NCBI GenBank assembly: GCA_913061145.1
Contig: CAJXUQ010000017.1
Coordinates: 1-64,000, forward strand
Length of the DNA: 64,000 nt
DNA from: an uncultured Haliea sp.
GTDB taxonomy: Bacteria > Pseudomonadota > Gammaproteobacteria > Pseudomonadales > Halieaceae
Direction: 5' to 3'
Shown here: one piece after another, positions 9,639 to 19,548 of the stretch
Numbering within the stretch: position 1 is the first letter of the stretch
How the letters are laid out: the number at the start of each line of letters is the position of its first letter
Notes under the pieces: generated by a model
Told to the model about the DNA's origin: nothing
Seen by the model: the letters and a program-made list of their open reading frames with translations, nothing else
Database searches by the model: none
Made by a program: the position numbers and the translations under genes

Positions 9639-11162
9639 ATGTGTGGGCTGGTAGGACTGGTTGGCAAGGGCACGGTAGGCCCTGATATCTACGACGCACT
9701 GACGGTGCTGCAACACCGGGGCCAGGATGCTGCCGGGATAATGACCTGTCACGGTGGACGCTTTACACAGCGCAAGAGCGAGGGGCTGGTGCGTGACGTC
9801 TTCCGCCAGGACCACATGCAGCGCCTCAAAGGGCCCATGGGGATCGGTCATGTGCGTTACCCGACAGCGGGCAGCTCCGGCACAGCGCTGGCCCAGCCCT
9901 TCTATGTCAACTCGCCCTATGGCATAGCGCTCGCTCACAATGGCAACCTGACCAATTCAGAACAGCTCACCCGTGAGCTGTTCCAGGACGACCTTCGGCA
10001 CCTGAATACCGACTCGGACTCGGAGGTGTTGCTGAACGTTTTTGCCCATGAACTGCAGACTCTGGGCAAGCTCAGCCCGACAGCGGAGGATGTCTTTCAG
10101 GCGGTGACCGCAGTGCACCGACGCTGCCGCGGTGGCTATGCCGCTGTCGCTCTCATCGTCGACTATGGTGTGGTGGGATTCCGTGACCCGCTCGGTATCC
10201 GTCCACTGGTCGTCGGCGTGCGCAAGACCGACGCCGGCGACGAGTACATGCTGGCGTCGGAGAGCGTGGCGCTGGATGTGCTGGGATTTCGCATGCTGGG
10301 CGATGTCGCGCCTGGAGAGGCCGTGTTCATTGATAGCCGCGGTGCAATGCATCGTCGCCAGTGTGCGGAAAACCCGCAGCTCCGCCCCTGCATCTTTGAG
10401 CACGTGTATTTTGCGCGGCCCGATTCACTGATGGATGGCATCTCGGTCTACAAGACGCGCATGCGTCAGGGAGAGGCACTGGCGCGCAAGGTGCTGCGCG
10501 AACGGCCCGACCACGATATCGATGTCGTGATACCGATTCCCGATACCAGCCGTATCGCCGGGCAGGCTCTGGCTTCGGAACTGGGAATCAAGTTTCGCGA
10601 AGGTTTCATGAAAAACCGTTACATTGGGCGAACCTTCATCATGCCTGGCCAAAGCCAGCGCAAGAAGTCGGTGCGGCAGAAGCTCAATCCGGTGCCCCTC
10701 GAGTTTGAAGGCAAGAATGTGATGCTGGTGGACGATTCTATCGTCCGCGGGACCACCTGCCGACAGATCATCCAGATGGCCCGTGATGCCGGCGCCAACA
10801 AGGTGTATTTCGCCTCCGCAGCACCCCCTGTACGCTACCCGAACGTATACGGCATCGACATGCCGTCCGCGTCGGAGCTGATCGCACACGGGCGCACCGT
10901 CGAAGAAGTCTGTGATGCCATCGGAGCAGACTGGCTGGTCTATCAGGATCTCGACGATCTGATCAACTGCTCCCGAGAAGGCAACAAGAGCACGATGGGC
11001 TTTGACTGCTCTGTGTTCAACGGTGAATACCCGACCGGGGATGTCGATCAGGCATACCTTGAGCGCATCGAAGCGCTGCGCAATGACGATGCGCAAAGCC
11101 GCAGCCGGGCGCGGGTGCTTGCCGAAGGCACCGTGGTGGGGATTCACAATGACGTCAGCTGA
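9639..11162 (+). CDS. purF: Amidophosphoribosyltransferase
   Basis: PurF makes 5-phosphoribosylamine from PRPP and glutamine, the first step of purine synthesis. The second residue is the N-terminal nucleophile cysteine (MCGLVG), so no propeptide is present, as in E. coli. The N-terminal glutamine amidotransferase domain is followed by a phosphoribosyltransferase domain with the PRPP loop [13 protein letters not shown] at about 361-373. Length is 507 residues. A GAGGAA ribosome binding site precedes ATG 9639. metZ starts 6 bases after the stop. Confidence 0.97.
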   Translation: MCGLVGLVGKGTVGPDIYDALTVLQHRGQDAAGIMTCHGGRFTQRKSEGLVRDVFRQDHMQRLKGPMGIGHVRYPTAGSSGTALAQPFYVNSPYGIALAHNGNLTNSEQLTRELFQDDLRHLNTDSDSEVLLNVFAHELQTLGKLSPTAEDVFQAVTAVHRRCRGGYAAVALIVDYGVVGFRDPLGIRPLVVGVRKTDAGDEYMLASESVALDVLGFRMLGDVAPGEAVFIDSRGAMHRRQCAENPQLRPCIFEHVYFARPDSLMDGISVYKTRMRQGEALARKVLRERPDHDIDVVIPIPDTSRIAGQALASELGIKFREGFMKNRYIGRTFIMPGQSQRKKSVRQKLNPVPLEFEGKNVMLVDDSIVRGTTCRQIIQMARDAGANKVYFASAAPPVRYPNVYGIDMPSASELIAHGRTVEEVCDAIGADWLVYQDLDDLINCSREGNKSTMGFDCSVFNGEYPTGDVDQAYLERIEALRNDDAQSRSRARVLAEGTVVGIHNDVS

Positions 11163-11168
11163 GGCACT

Positions 11169-12365
11169 ATGAACGATCACGACGACCCCCTGGCAGGTGC
11201 AGGGCTGGATACGCTCGCCATTCGCGCCGGTATCCACCGCACAGCCGAGGGTGAACACTCCGAGCCGATTTTTGCTACCTCCAGCTATGTATTCGGCTCT
11301 GCGGCAGAAGCCGCGGCCCGGTTTTCCGGTGAGTCCCCCGGCAATGTCTATTCCCGCTACACCAACCCGACGGTGCGTGGCTTTGAGGAACGTCTCGCAG
11401 CACTGGAAGGGGGAGAAGCCGCGGTGGCAACGGCGTCCGGCATGGCCGCCATACTCAGTACCTGCATGGCACTGCTGAAAGCCGGCGATCATGTGATCTG
11501 CTCGCGTGATGTGTTCGGGACGACAACCAACCTGTTTGCACGCTACATGACACGCTTTGGCGTGAGTGTAGATTTTGTGCCGCTGCTCGCAACTGATCAG
11601 TGGCGCGCGGCCCTGCGTCCAGAGACGCGCCTTCTGTACCTGGAAACACCGTCTAATCCGCTGTGTGAAGTCGCCGACATCCGCGCACTGGCGGAAATTG
11701 CCCACGCGCACAATGCATTGCTGGTGGTCGACAACTGTTTCTGCACGCCAGCTTTGCAACGGCCGCTCGCACTGGGCGCGGATATCGTCATACATTCGGC
11801 CACCAAATACCTCGACGGCCAGGGGCGCTGTGTGGGTGGCGCAGTCGTTGGCGCACGGGCCTTGATGGATGAGGTCGTGGTTTTTTTGCGCACCTGTGGC
11901 CCCACCATGAGCCCGTTCAACGCCTGGGTGTTCCTCAAGGGGCTGGAAACATTGCGCTTGCGTATGGAGGCGCACTCGCGGGCGGCACTGGAGCTCGCCC
12001 TATGGCTGGAGCAGCAGCCGCAGGTGCAGCGTGTGTATTACGCCGGACTGCCCGGGCACCCGGGGCATGCGTTGGCCGCCAGCCAGCAGAGCGCCTTCGG
12101 CGGTGTGTTGTCGTTCGAGGTACGCGGTGGACAGTCCGCCGCCTGGCGCTGTATCGATGCAACACAGATACTCTCGCTGACGGCCAATCTTGGGGATGCG
12201 AAAACGACCATTGTGCATCCCGCGACCACTACCCACGGGCGCCTCAGTGCCGAGCAGCGGGCCGCCGCGGGTATCAGCGATGGCCTGATCCGGGTCGCGG
12301 TGGGGCTCGAGGACGTGGCCGATCTGCGCAGGGATCTGCAGCGCGGTCTCGACGCGGCGGGCTGA
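11169..12365 (+). CDS. metZ: O-succinylhomoserine sulfhydrylase
   Basis: MetZ makes homocysteine directly from O-succinylhomoserine and sulfide using pyridoxal phosphate, bypassing cystathionine. It belongs to the Cys/Met metabolism PLP fold; the PLP lysine is Lys213 in HSATKYLDGQG. Length is 398 residues. The purF-metZ adjacency matches Pseudomonas metZ, which is why I prefer this over MetB or MetY. It would feed homocysteine to the MetH encoded at 31-35 kb. Confidence 0.93.
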   Translation: MNDHDDPLAGAGLDTLAIRAGIHRTAEGEHSEPIFATSSYVFGSAAEAAARFSGESPGNVYSRYTNPTVRGFEERLAALEGGEAAVATASGMAAILSTCMALLKAGDHVICSRDVFGTTTNLFARYMTRFGVSVDFVPLLATDQWRAALRPETRLLYLETPSNPLCEVADIRALAEIAHAHNALLVVDNCFCTPALQRPLALGADIVIHSATKYLDGQGRCVGGAVVGARALMDEVVVFLRTCGPTMSPFNAWVFLKGLETLRLRMEAHSRAALELALWLEQQPQVQRVYYAGLPGHPGHALAASQQSAFGGVLSFEVRGGQSAAWRCIDATQILSLTANLGDAKTTIVHPATTTHGRLSAEQRAAAGISDGLIRVAVGLEDVADLRRDLQRGLDAAG

Positions 12366-12423
12366 AAACGCATTTCCCGCGTACTACCTTGCTAATGCAG
12401 CATGAAGGGGCAGGAGCAACAGT

Positions 12424-13353
12424 ATGGATACAGTAGGCGCCATTGACGACGCGGTGGCCGAGGTTGGCAAGGCGTTGCTGGGCAAGGAGGCGCAAATCAG
12501 GTTGGCCCTGTGTTGTCTCCTGGCGCGCGGGCATCTGCTGATAGAGGACCTGCCCGGCATGGGCAAAACCACACTGTCGCATGCCCTGGCCGCCGTGCTG
12601 GGCCTCGCATACCGACGGGTCCAGTTCACCAGCGACCTACTTCCCGCAGATATCCTGGGTGTTTCGGTGTACGACCGCAACGACGCGAGCTTTACCTTCC
12701 ATCCCGGCCCCATATTCACGCAGGTGCTGTTGGCGGATGAGATCAATCGCACGACGCCGCGAACCCAGAGTGCGCTTCTGGAGGCAATGGCAGAGGGACA
12801 GGTCACCGTGGAAGGCGAAACACGGCGCCTGCCACAACCGTTTTTCGTGATTGCCACACAGAACCCGATCCATCAGTCGGGCACGTACCCGCTGCCGGAA
12901 AGTCAGCTTGATCGGTTCCTCATGCGCCTGCAACTGGGTTATCCGGATGCCCAGGCTGAACGGCAGATGTTGCTCAGTAGTGGTACTCAGCAGGCGCCGG
13001 AGGCCGTGCTGCGCCGCTGCCTGTCGCCCGAGGAACTGGAGTCCTGCCGCGCAGCGGCCGCCGAGGTGCATGTGGCTGACAGTCTGCTGGACTATCTGCA
13101 GCGCCTGGTGGGTTTCAGCCGCGAGCGCCCCGAGTTCGCGGTGGGGCTGTCACCGCGCGGGGCGCTCGCGTTGCTGAACTGCGCGCGAACCTGGGCGTTC
13201 ATGAACCGCAGACAGCATGTGGTGCCGGAAGACCTGCAGGCCGTGCTGCCGGCGGTGGCGGCGCATCGCCTGGTGCCCAGCGGCGATTACGCCGGCGATG
13301 GTCACGCGCTGGTTGATCTCCTGCAGCGCAGCGTGGATGTGATCCGGCCCTGA
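12424..13353 (+). CDS. MoxR-family AAA+ ATPase
   Basis: MoxR ATPases act as chaperone-like activators, usually for partner proteins with vWA or DUF58 domains. The 309-residue protein has Walker A GMGKTT at about 45-50 and a Walker B ending LADEIN near Asp105, then the AAA lid domain. An AGGAG site precedes ATG 12424. It is the first gene of a three-gene operon with DUF58 and TgpA-like proteins; the stop codon overlaps the next start. The cellular substrate is not known. Confidence 0.93.
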   Translation: MDTVGAIDDAVAEVGKALLGKEAQIRLALCCLLARGHLLIEDLPGMGKTTLSHALAAVLGLAYRRVQFTSDLLPADILGVSVYDRNDASFTFHPGPIFTQVLLADEINRTTPRTQSALLEAMAEGQVTVEGETRRLPQPFFVIATQNPIHQSGTYPLPESQLDRFLMRLQLGYPDAQAERQMLLSSGTQQAPEAVLRRCLSPEELESCRAAAAEVHVADSLLDYLQRLVGFSRERPEFAVGLSPRGALALLNCARTWAFMNRRQHVVPEDLQAVLPAVAAHRLVPSGDYAGDGHALVDLLQRSVDVIRP

Positions 13354-14354
13354 TGCCGGTGAATGCTGCCGAAATAACACGGACAGGCGCGACAAGCGGG
13401 CGATTCAGCCGGCAGTTTTCGCGCTGGCTCGTCCGGCGTATCCCCCCAGCGAGGTCAATTACCCTGGACCAGCGCAGAATCTTCATTTTCCCCTCGCTGC
13501 CCGGATTTTTCTTCTTCGTATTGCTGCTGTTGATTCTGCTCACGGCGATCAACTACCAGAACAATATGGCCTACGCCGTGGCGTTTCTGCTGGCCACCTT
13601 GTTTGTGGTGTCCATCCTGCATACCTACGCCAACCTTGCGGGGCTGACCCTGCACGCGCTGTCGGCGACACCGGCGTTCCCGGGGCAACGCAGTGAATTC
13701 AGGTTGCGTCTGCAGCGCTCAGGCAAGGCCCCGCACTATGCATTGAGGCTCAGTTGGCCGCAGGGCAGCGACAGCCTGGTCAGCCTGGCCGACCGTGACA
13801 GCTGCGAGGTGTCGCTGTATGTCCCTGTGGGCAACCGGGGTTGGCACAATCCCGGACGTCTGCTGCTGGAAAGCCGCTACCCACTCGGTTTGCTGCGCTG
13901 CTGGACATGGCTGGATCTGGATCTGCAGGCGCTGGTGTATCCCAGGCCCCTCGCCACCGCGGCCCCACCGGGCGGCGATGGCGGGCGCCCGGAGGGCAAT
14001 GCGGTAGAGATCGCAGGCAGCGATGACTTTCACGGCTTTCGCAGCTACCGCCCGGGTGATTCGCTGCGACAGGTGCACTGGAAAGCAGTGGCCAGGGGGC
14101 ACTCGCTGCAGTCCAAGGTCTACGCTGCCTATGCCAGTCGTACAGCCTGGCTGGACTGGGATGCATTTCCCGGTATTGCCACCGAGCAGCGTCTGTCCTA
14201 CCTCTGTTACTGGGCGCTGACTCTGGAAAGACGCGGCGAAGACTACGGTCTTTCCCTGCCGGGTGTCGATATCGCCCCGGCATCTGGCGAGGCTCACCAG
14301 GGCCGGATACTCGCGGCGCTGGCCCTCTATCAGCATGGTGCAGCTGCCCCATGA
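13353..14354 (+). CDS. DUF58 membrane protein
   Basis: Function is not established; DUF58 proteins are found beside MoxR and TgpA genes and are thought to be the MoxR partner. The 333-residue product has two close hydrophobic helices at about 48-95 and then a soluble part with the family signature FRSYRPGDSLRQVHWKAVAR near 227-245, inside a vWA-like fold. The start shares a base with the MoxR stop, and its end overlaps the TgpA-like gene by 4 bases (ATGA), so all three are probably co-translated. Confidence 0.92.
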   Translation: MPVNAAEITRTGATSGRFSRQFSRWLVRRIPPARSITLDQRRIFIFPSLPGFFFFVLLLLILLTAINYQNNMAYAVAFLLATLFVVSILHTYANLAGLTLHALSATPAFPGQRSEFRLRLQRSGKAPHYALRLSWPQGSDSLVSLADRDSCEVSLYVPVGNRGWHNPGRLLLESRYPLGLLRCWTWLDLDLQALVYPRPLATAAPPGGDGGRPEGNAVEIAGSDDFHGFRSYRPGDSLRQVHWKAVARGHSLQSKVYAAYASRTAWLDWDAFPGIATEQRLSYLCYWALTLERRGEDYGLSLPGVDIAPASGEAHQGRILAALALYQHGAAAP

Positions 14355-16360
14355 AACGCGATCCTGCCGCCGGTACCCTCATACCCCGCAACGCGCTGGT
14401 GTGGATCATCATCAGCCAGTTTGCCCTGCTGGCACCCCACCTCCTGCGGCTGCCACTCTGGCTGGTGCTGGTGTACCTCGGGACAGCTGTATGGCGTCTG
14501 CTGGTGTTTCAGGGGCGAGCCTCCTTTCCCGGCCGTCTGGTACGGGCCTCGCTCGCGCTGGGGGGCTGTGGCGCTGTTTTCCTGAGCTACGGTAACCTGC
14601 TGGGGCTCGAGCCGACTGTGGCGTTGCTGCTCATAGCCTTCGCCTTCAAACTGCTGGAACTGGTGAAACCCAAGGACGCCTACGTGCTGCTGTTCCTTGG
14701 CTATTTTATCTGCGTGATCGGCTTCCTGTTCAGCCAGGATATCCTGTTCGTCCTGTATTCCCTGTTCACCCTGGTCCTGGTAACCACCGGTCTGGTGGCG
14801 CTGCATCGTCCCCGTGAGGACCGCTTCCGGCTGGGCAGCCTGCGTTTACCTGCGCTGATGCTGGCGCAGGCGTTTCCGCTGATGCTGGTACTGTTCTTCG
14901 TGTTTCCCCGCATTGGGCCACTGTGGACGGTGCCGGTGAAGAGTCACGCCGCGAAGACGGGGGTCAGCGACTTTATGCGCCCCGGGGATATCTCCGAACT
15001 CAGTCAGTCCGATGACGTGGCTTTCCGCGTGCAGTTCGAGGGCGACATTCCCCCGAAGTCCGAGCTTTACTGGCGGGGGCTCGTATTCAGTGTGTTGGAG
15101 GAGGGTGCCTGGCGGAGCCTGCGCTACAACGAATTGCCGGGGCTTGAATTGCGCCCGCCGGCGGTCGAGCCCGAGGGCGAGCCGCTGGAGTATACCGTTC
15201 TCATGCTGCCCACCCAGCAGAACTGGCTGTACAGCCTGCGTTATGCGCAGCCGGCGCAGCGAGGCATCCTGAGTACCGCCGATTACCGCCTCTATTCCCC
15301 CGTGGAGATCGAAGAGCAATTGCAGTACCGGGTGCGCAGCTGGCCTGTCACTGCACTGGACCCTGAACTGTCGGACTGGCGACGCGAGACCGAGTTGACG
15401 CTTCCGGAACAGGACAACCCGGCGACTCGCGAGCTGGCGCAGCGCCTCCGCGATGGGGCGGCTGACAGCGCTGCCTTTGTCGATGCAGTACTGCAGTATT
15501 TCCGCGATGAGCCCTTTGTTTACACGCTGCAGCCACCTCTGCTCACTGCAGAGAACAGTATGGATCAGTTCCTCCTGCAGACCCGGCGCGGATTCTGCGA
15601 GCACTATGCGTACGCCTTTGTGGTCATGATGCGCGCGGCGGGTGTCCCGGCGCGTGTTGTCGCCGGCTACCAGGGGGGTGAGATCAACCCTGTGAATCGT
15701 ACGGTCATCGTTCACCAGTTCGATGCGCATGCCTGGGCAGAGGTCTGGCTGGAAGGGCGGGGTTGGGTGCGTATCGACCCCACGGCGGCGGTGTCGCCCG
15801 ACCGAATTGAACTGGGGCTTGAAGAAGCGGTAGCGGCGGAGGGCAGCTTTCTGGCCAACTCACCGCTGTCCCCCCTGCGCTACCGGGGTGTCAACTGGGT
15901 CAACATGCTGCGCCTGCGCTACGACGCGCTGACCTACCGATGGCAGAGCTGGGTCACCGGCTTCGACGGCGAGGAGCAGTACCGCCTGCTGCAGGATCTG
16001 TTCGGAAGCATACGCGCTCCGGTGTTTGCCGGTGCGATTCTTCTCAGTGGTGTGGTCGTGTTAATACCGGTCGGCTGGTTGCTGCTGCGGCATCGCCGGC
16101 CTCGGCCCCTGCCACCAGAGCAGCGGCTGTTTCTGGAGTTCTGCGAGCAGATGCGTCGCCAGGGTATCACGCGCGCAACGGGTGAAGCGCCGGGCAGCTT
16201 CGGCCGGCGCGTAGCGCGGGAAGCCCCACAGCTGGCAGGCTGGGCCATGCAGTTTATCGACGCCTTCGAACAACTCGAGTACGGGGGTGCCCCCCGCGAC
16301 GCCGCTGCCTATCGCCAGCACCTTGCCGGGCTGCGGCAGCGACTGCGGCGCGTTCCTTAG
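14351..16360 (+). CDS. tgpA: TgpA-like membrane transglutaminase
   Basis: The Pseudomonas homologue TgpA is an inner-membrane protein with a periplasmic transglutaminase domain. The N-terminal part (about 20-190) holds five or six membrane helices. The periplasmic transglutaminase core has the catalytic triad Cys416 (RGFCEHYAYAF), His460 (DAHAWAEVW) and Asp476 (RIDPTA). A last membrane helix (about 555-580) and a cytoplasmic DUF4129-like tail follow. Length is 669 residues. The stop codon overlaps the stop of the convergent gene on the other strand. Confidence 0.92.
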   Translation: MKRDPAAGTLIPRNALVWIIISQFALLAPHLLRLPLWLVLVYLGTAVWRLLVFQGRASFPGRLVRASLALGGCGAVFLSYGNLLGLEPTVALLLIAFAFKLLELVKPKDAYVLLFLGYFICVIGFLFSQDILFVLYSLFTLVLVTTGLVALHRPREDRFRLGSLRLPALMLAQAFPLMLVLFFVFPRIGPLWTVPVKSHAAKTGVSDFMRPGDISELSQSDDVAFRVQFEGDIPPKSELYWRGLVFSVLEEGAWRSLRYNELPGLELRPPAVEPEGEPLEYTVLMLPTQQNWLYSLRYAQPAQRGILSTADYRLYSPVEIEEQLQYRVRSWPVTALDPELSDWRRETELTLPEQDNPATRELAQRLRDGAADSAAFVDAVLQYFRDEPFVYTLQPPLLTAENSMDQFLLQTRRGFCEHYAYAFVVMMRAAGVPARVVAGYQGGEINPVNRTVIVHQFDAHAWAEVWLEGRGWVRIDPTAAVSPDRIELGLEEAVAAEGSFLANSPLSPLRYRGVNWVNMLRLRYDALTYRWQSWVTGFDGEEQYRLLQDLFGSIRAPVFAGAILLSGVVVLIPVGWLLLRHRRPRPLPPEQRLFLEFCEQMRRQGITRATGEAPGSFGRRVAREAPQLAGWAMQFIDAFEQLEYGGAPRDAAAYRQHLAGLRQRLRRVP

Positions 16361-18111
16361 TCGGAAAGCGAGCGCTGACGGCTCTTGCCGTAGGGGCCGC
16401 GTACACTCCTGAAGCGACGTAGCACTTCGGGGGTGGCGCAGCGGGGCTGTGCACTTTCCCGCGAGTAGAGTACCCAGTTCTGGCGGTGGGCATAGCCGAC
16501 TGCCTGCGCCAGTGCAGGATCGAAGCACTCTATCTCGCCACGTTCCGGTGCCATGACGTACCGGCCCTCGCGCTCATTAATCCACTGCCAGGCGTTGCGA
16601 TACTGCGTTGCGTCACTGCTGAAATAACCGAAATGCACGAGTGGTATCGGCGAAAACAGCAGATAGTGCTCCTTGGAGTCGATGATGGCGAGTTCTCCTC
16701 CGTTGACCCTGGCAACCGCCGACTGCATAAGGGAGGCCGGAGTGCGCAGTGGCTCCAGCAGCGGATTGAGCGCCAGCGACTGCACGAGGACCAGTATGGT
16801 CACTGTGGCCCCGTAGGCAATCCAGGGCGAAACCCGGCGCGTGAACCACTGGCAGCCCACCAGGACGGCACAGGTGCTCGCCGCGATCACTGCTACCCAC
16901 GTGGCAGTCTGCTCTGGTTGCGCCAGTACCTGCAGGTGACGCATCAGGACAGGGTGATGCGTGAGCGCCAGTGTCGCCGCGATGCCCGCGAGAACCGTCA
17001 CGCCGCCGACCAGCAGTCGCAGTGCAGTCCTCCCTGCGAGAGAGGGTGGATGCACACGCCAGACAGCGCTCAAGGCCAGGCAGAAGATGGGCAGAGCCGG
17101 CAGCACGTAAACGCCACGTTTCCCGGGGCTAAAGCTGAAAAAAGTCACTACCGCAATCACCCAGATGAACAGTACCAGTATGCGTCTGTCCAGCATGCTG
17201 CGCTGTATGATGGTTCGAAATCCTGTCAGCAACAGCAGCGAGCCGGGCGCCCAGAGCGCGGGAATCACGTTCAACCAGAGATAATACCAGGGCTTGATAT
17301 GGCCCCAGGGGTTTGTGTAGCGCTCCCCGGTTTGCCTGAACAGGATATTGTCGCGGTAGGCAATGAGTTCAGGGTCTGGGTGTCGAGCCACCTGCCACAG
17401 CATCGGTCCCAGCCACAGCGCAACGGCGGCCAGGAGCACGAGTGGCCCGAGCCAGGTGCGGCGTGTCCACGTGTTTTTCCCGTGGCTGGTGGCGTAGTGG
17501 CAGGCGCCCAGTAAGGGCAACAGGAATATCGGCAGGAAGCCAACGCCTTTGGTAATGATACCCAGCCCCATGAAAAACCACGCGGCAAAGTACCAGCGCC
17601 AGGCAGGCCCACACAGGAAATGACGCAGCAGCCCGTAGCAGGCGAGTGTCGTCCAGCAGGTCAGCAGGGCATCGATCTGCGCAAACTTCGCCTGAATGAG
17701 AAACTGCGGCGTAAACAACAACAGCAGTGCAGCATTGCGGCCCACCGCGCCGTCCCAGAGCCGACGCCCGATATCAAATACGGCTGCCAGTGTGATCAGG
17801 CTGGCAATCGCGCTGGGGAGCAGCATGGCGATATTGAGGTTGCCGGTCACTTTGAGGCCGGTGGCGATCGCCCACATGAACAGGGGCGGTTTGTCCGGGT
17901 AGAGCTCACCGCCACGTGCCGGAAACAGCCATTGTCCCGTGCTCAGCATTTCATGCGCGAGGTAGGCAAAGCGGGGTTCATCGGGTGGCCAGGGGCTGCG
18001 CAGTCCCATCCCTGCAAACAGCAGAACGGCCGCCAGAGCCAGTACGGCAACCAGCGTAAGCGTCTCCGAGGATACGCTCGCGGTGCGCCGGCGCAGCGCC
18101 ACGGATCTCAC
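16357..18111 (-). CDS. ArnT-like glycosyltransferase family 39 membrane protein
   Basis: GT39/GT83 enzymes transfer a sugar from a polyprenyl phosphate to an acceptor outside the cytoplasmic membrane; ArnT adds aminoarabinose to lipid A. The 584-residue product has a dozen or so hydrophobic helices. Its first periplasmic loop has the typical acidic motif PDEPRFAYLAHEML, followed by LYPDKPPLFMW, which aligns with the ArnT YFEKPPL region. It is the third gene of an operon: its ATG overlaps the stop of the VTT gene by 4 bases. The transferred sugar and acceptor cannot be told from sequence; no arnA, arnB or arnD is nearby. Confidence 0.85.
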   Translation of the reverse strand: MRSVALRRRTASVSSETLTLVAVLALAAVLLFAGMGLRSPWPPDEPRFAYLAHEMLSTGQWLFPARGGELYPDKPPLFMWAIATGLKVTGNLNIAMLLPSAIASLITLAAVFDIGRRLWDGAVGRNAALLLLFTPQFLIQAKFAQIDALLTCWTTLACYGLLRHFLCGPAWRWYFAAWFFMGLGIITKGVGFLPIFLLPLLGACHYATSHGKNTWTRRTWLGPLVLLAAVALWLGPMLWQVARHPDPELIAYRDNILFRQTGERYTNPWGHIKPWYYLWLNVIPALWAPGSLLLLTGFRTIIQRSMLDRRILVLFIWVIAVVTFFSFSPGKRGVYVLPALPIFCLALSAVWRVHPPSLAGRTALRLLVGGVTVLAGIAATLALTHHPVLMRHLQVLAQPEQTATWVAVIAASTCAVLVGCQWFTRRVSPWIAYGATVTILVLVQSLALNPLLEPLRTPASLMQSAVARVNGGELAIIDSKEHYLLFSPIPLVHFGYFSSDATQYRNAWQWINEREGRYVMAPERGEIECFDPALAQAVGYAHRQNWVLYSRESAQPRCATPEVLRRFRSVRGPYGKSRQRSLSD

Positions 18112-18770
18112 GGAGTGGCTTCACCCGTCGCCGGGAGTTCAGGATGGGTCTTGAGCAAATAAGCGCCGAGAGCTGACGCGAGTGCCAGCAACAGACCGCC
18201 GAGGACAAGCTGCTGCCACTGTGCCAGCGCTATCCCGCTGCCTACCAGAGCGAATATCACCGTCTGTGGCAGGTACCCCAAAAGGCTGCCGGTGAGGAAC
18301 TTTCCGTAGTGGATGCCCATGGCCCCGGCGAGGAGGTTGGTGAGGAAATTATTGCCTACCGGCGCGAGCCTGACGACAAGGGTCTTGCGGAATGTGGCAA
18401 TCGACAACCAACGTGAGAGACGCTTGCCGCGAACACCGAGACGGCGTTGCAGTGTGGGCTGAAACAGGAACAGGGCCGCACCGTAGGTAAGGGACAGCGC
18501 CGTGACGCTGCACAGCAGGGCGAATAGCGTTCCCGGCACCACGCCCAGTGCATAGCCGGCAATGGCAGCAATCATCTGTCGTGGTGCTCCCAGAGCCATC
18601 AGCAGGGACGACGCCGCACATGCGAGCGCATAGCCCGCTATGCCTCCCTCCTGCAGCGTCGCTTGCAGGCTGTTACCTGAGCCCAGCACAGGAAACCCCG
18701 TGTGGCTGCCGGCTACGGCCAGGGCGAGCAGCAGTGCTGCGAAGAGCGCAATGCGGATCGCAGTGCTCAT
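18108..18770 (-). CDS. VTT-domain (TVP38/TMEM64, DedA-like) membrane protein
   Basis: VTT/DedA proteins are polytopic; several flip or scramble polyprenyl phosphates or phospholipids. The 220-residue product has about five hydrophobic segments and the family signature around GAPRQMIAAIAGYALG. It is placed between a polyprenyl-phosphate GT2 and an ArnT-like enzyme, with 4-base overlaps on both sides. This makes recycling or flipping of the lipid-linked sugar donor a sensible but untested role. Confidence 0.87.
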   Translation of the reverse strand: MSTAIRIALFAALLLALAVAGSHTGFPVLGSGNSLQATLQEGGIAGYALACAASSLLMALGAPRQMIAAIAGYALGVVPGTLFALLCSVTALSLTYGAALFLFQPTLQRRLGVRGKRLSRWLSIATFRKTLVVRLAPVGNNFLTNLLAGAMGIHYGKFLTGSLLGYLPQTVIFALVGSGIALAQWQQLVLGGLLLALASALGAYLLKTHPELPATGEATP

Positions 18771-19501
18771 GAGCTACGGGGTGTTTCGGTCCAGGCGACC
18801 ATGGGCTGTCGCGTCCGGCGGTTGAGCCAGAACACCCCGAGTGTATCAATCACCCCCACCCACGCCCGGTTCCAGGCGGTGTACTTGGATGTGCCGCCAA
18901 GGCGTGGCCGGTGGTTGACGGGGATGTTTACAATTACGCCACCCAGACGCTTTACGAGCGCCGGCATAAACCGGTGCATGTGATCAAAATACGGCAGTTC
19001 CAGCCAGGTCTCGCGAGGCAGCATCTTCAGCCCGCAGCCCGTATCAGCACACTCGTCCCGAAGGACTCTCTGCCTGAAGCCGTTGGCCAGACGCGACTGG
19101 AATCGTCGCCAAAGCGTGTCCTGACGCTGCTGTCGGGCCCCGACGATAATCCAGTGGATGCCCTGCTGCGCCTGTGCTGCCGCCAGTAGCCGTGAAATAT
19201 CTGCGGGATCGTTCTGGCCGTCGGCGTCCAGCGTGACGAGGATATCACCGCTGGCATAGCGGGCTGCGGTATGCAGCGCTGTGCTCTGGCCGCAGCCCGA
19301 CCTGTGCCGCACGACCGTGAGCCGGCCCGTCATGCAGGGGCCGGCGGCAAGTGCGGCATCGGCTGTACCATCGCCGCTGCCGTCGTCGACCAGAATGACT
19401 TCGTAGTTCTGTGTTGCCAGCGCGGCGTCGATTTCCCGCAGCAGGCGGGCGATGTTGTCCGCTTCATCCCTGGCAGGCAGAAGCACTGAAAGGGCGGTCA
19501 T
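18767..19501 (-). CDS. Family 2 glycosyltransferase (polyprenyl-phosphate sugar synthase type)
   Basis: GT2 enzymes of this type load a sugar from a nucleotide donor onto undecaprenyl or dolichyl phosphate. The 244-residue product has the GT-A fold with LPARDEADNI near the start, VDDGSGDGT, and the metal-binding LDADGQNDP (DxD). It lacks the C-terminal membrane helices of ArnC or GtrB, so it is closer to a soluble DPM1-like synthase. It is the first gene of the operon; ATG 19501 lies 48 bases downstream of the PmrA-like box. Confidence 0.88.
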   Translation of the reverse strand: MTALSVLLPARDEADNIARLLREIDAALATQNYEVILVDDGSGDGTADAALAAGPCMTGRLTVVRHRSGCGQSTALHTAARYASGDILVTLDADGQNDPADISRLLAAAQAQQGIHWIIVGARQQRQDTLWRRFQSRLANGFRQRVLRDECADTGCGLKMLPRETWLELPYFDHMHRFMPALVKRLGGVIVNIPVNHRPRLGGTSKYTAWNRAWVGVIDTLGVFWLNRRTRQPMVAWTETPRSS

Positions 19502-19548
19502 GTTCGTTGTCCCGGTGGCCTAGACTGGCGTCATTAAATCAGGACTAC

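Noticed and set aside
10425-11975. 516-codon minus-strand frame across purF and metZ
   Set aside because: Antisense shadow of two clear genes; no ribosome binding site and no recognised domain.
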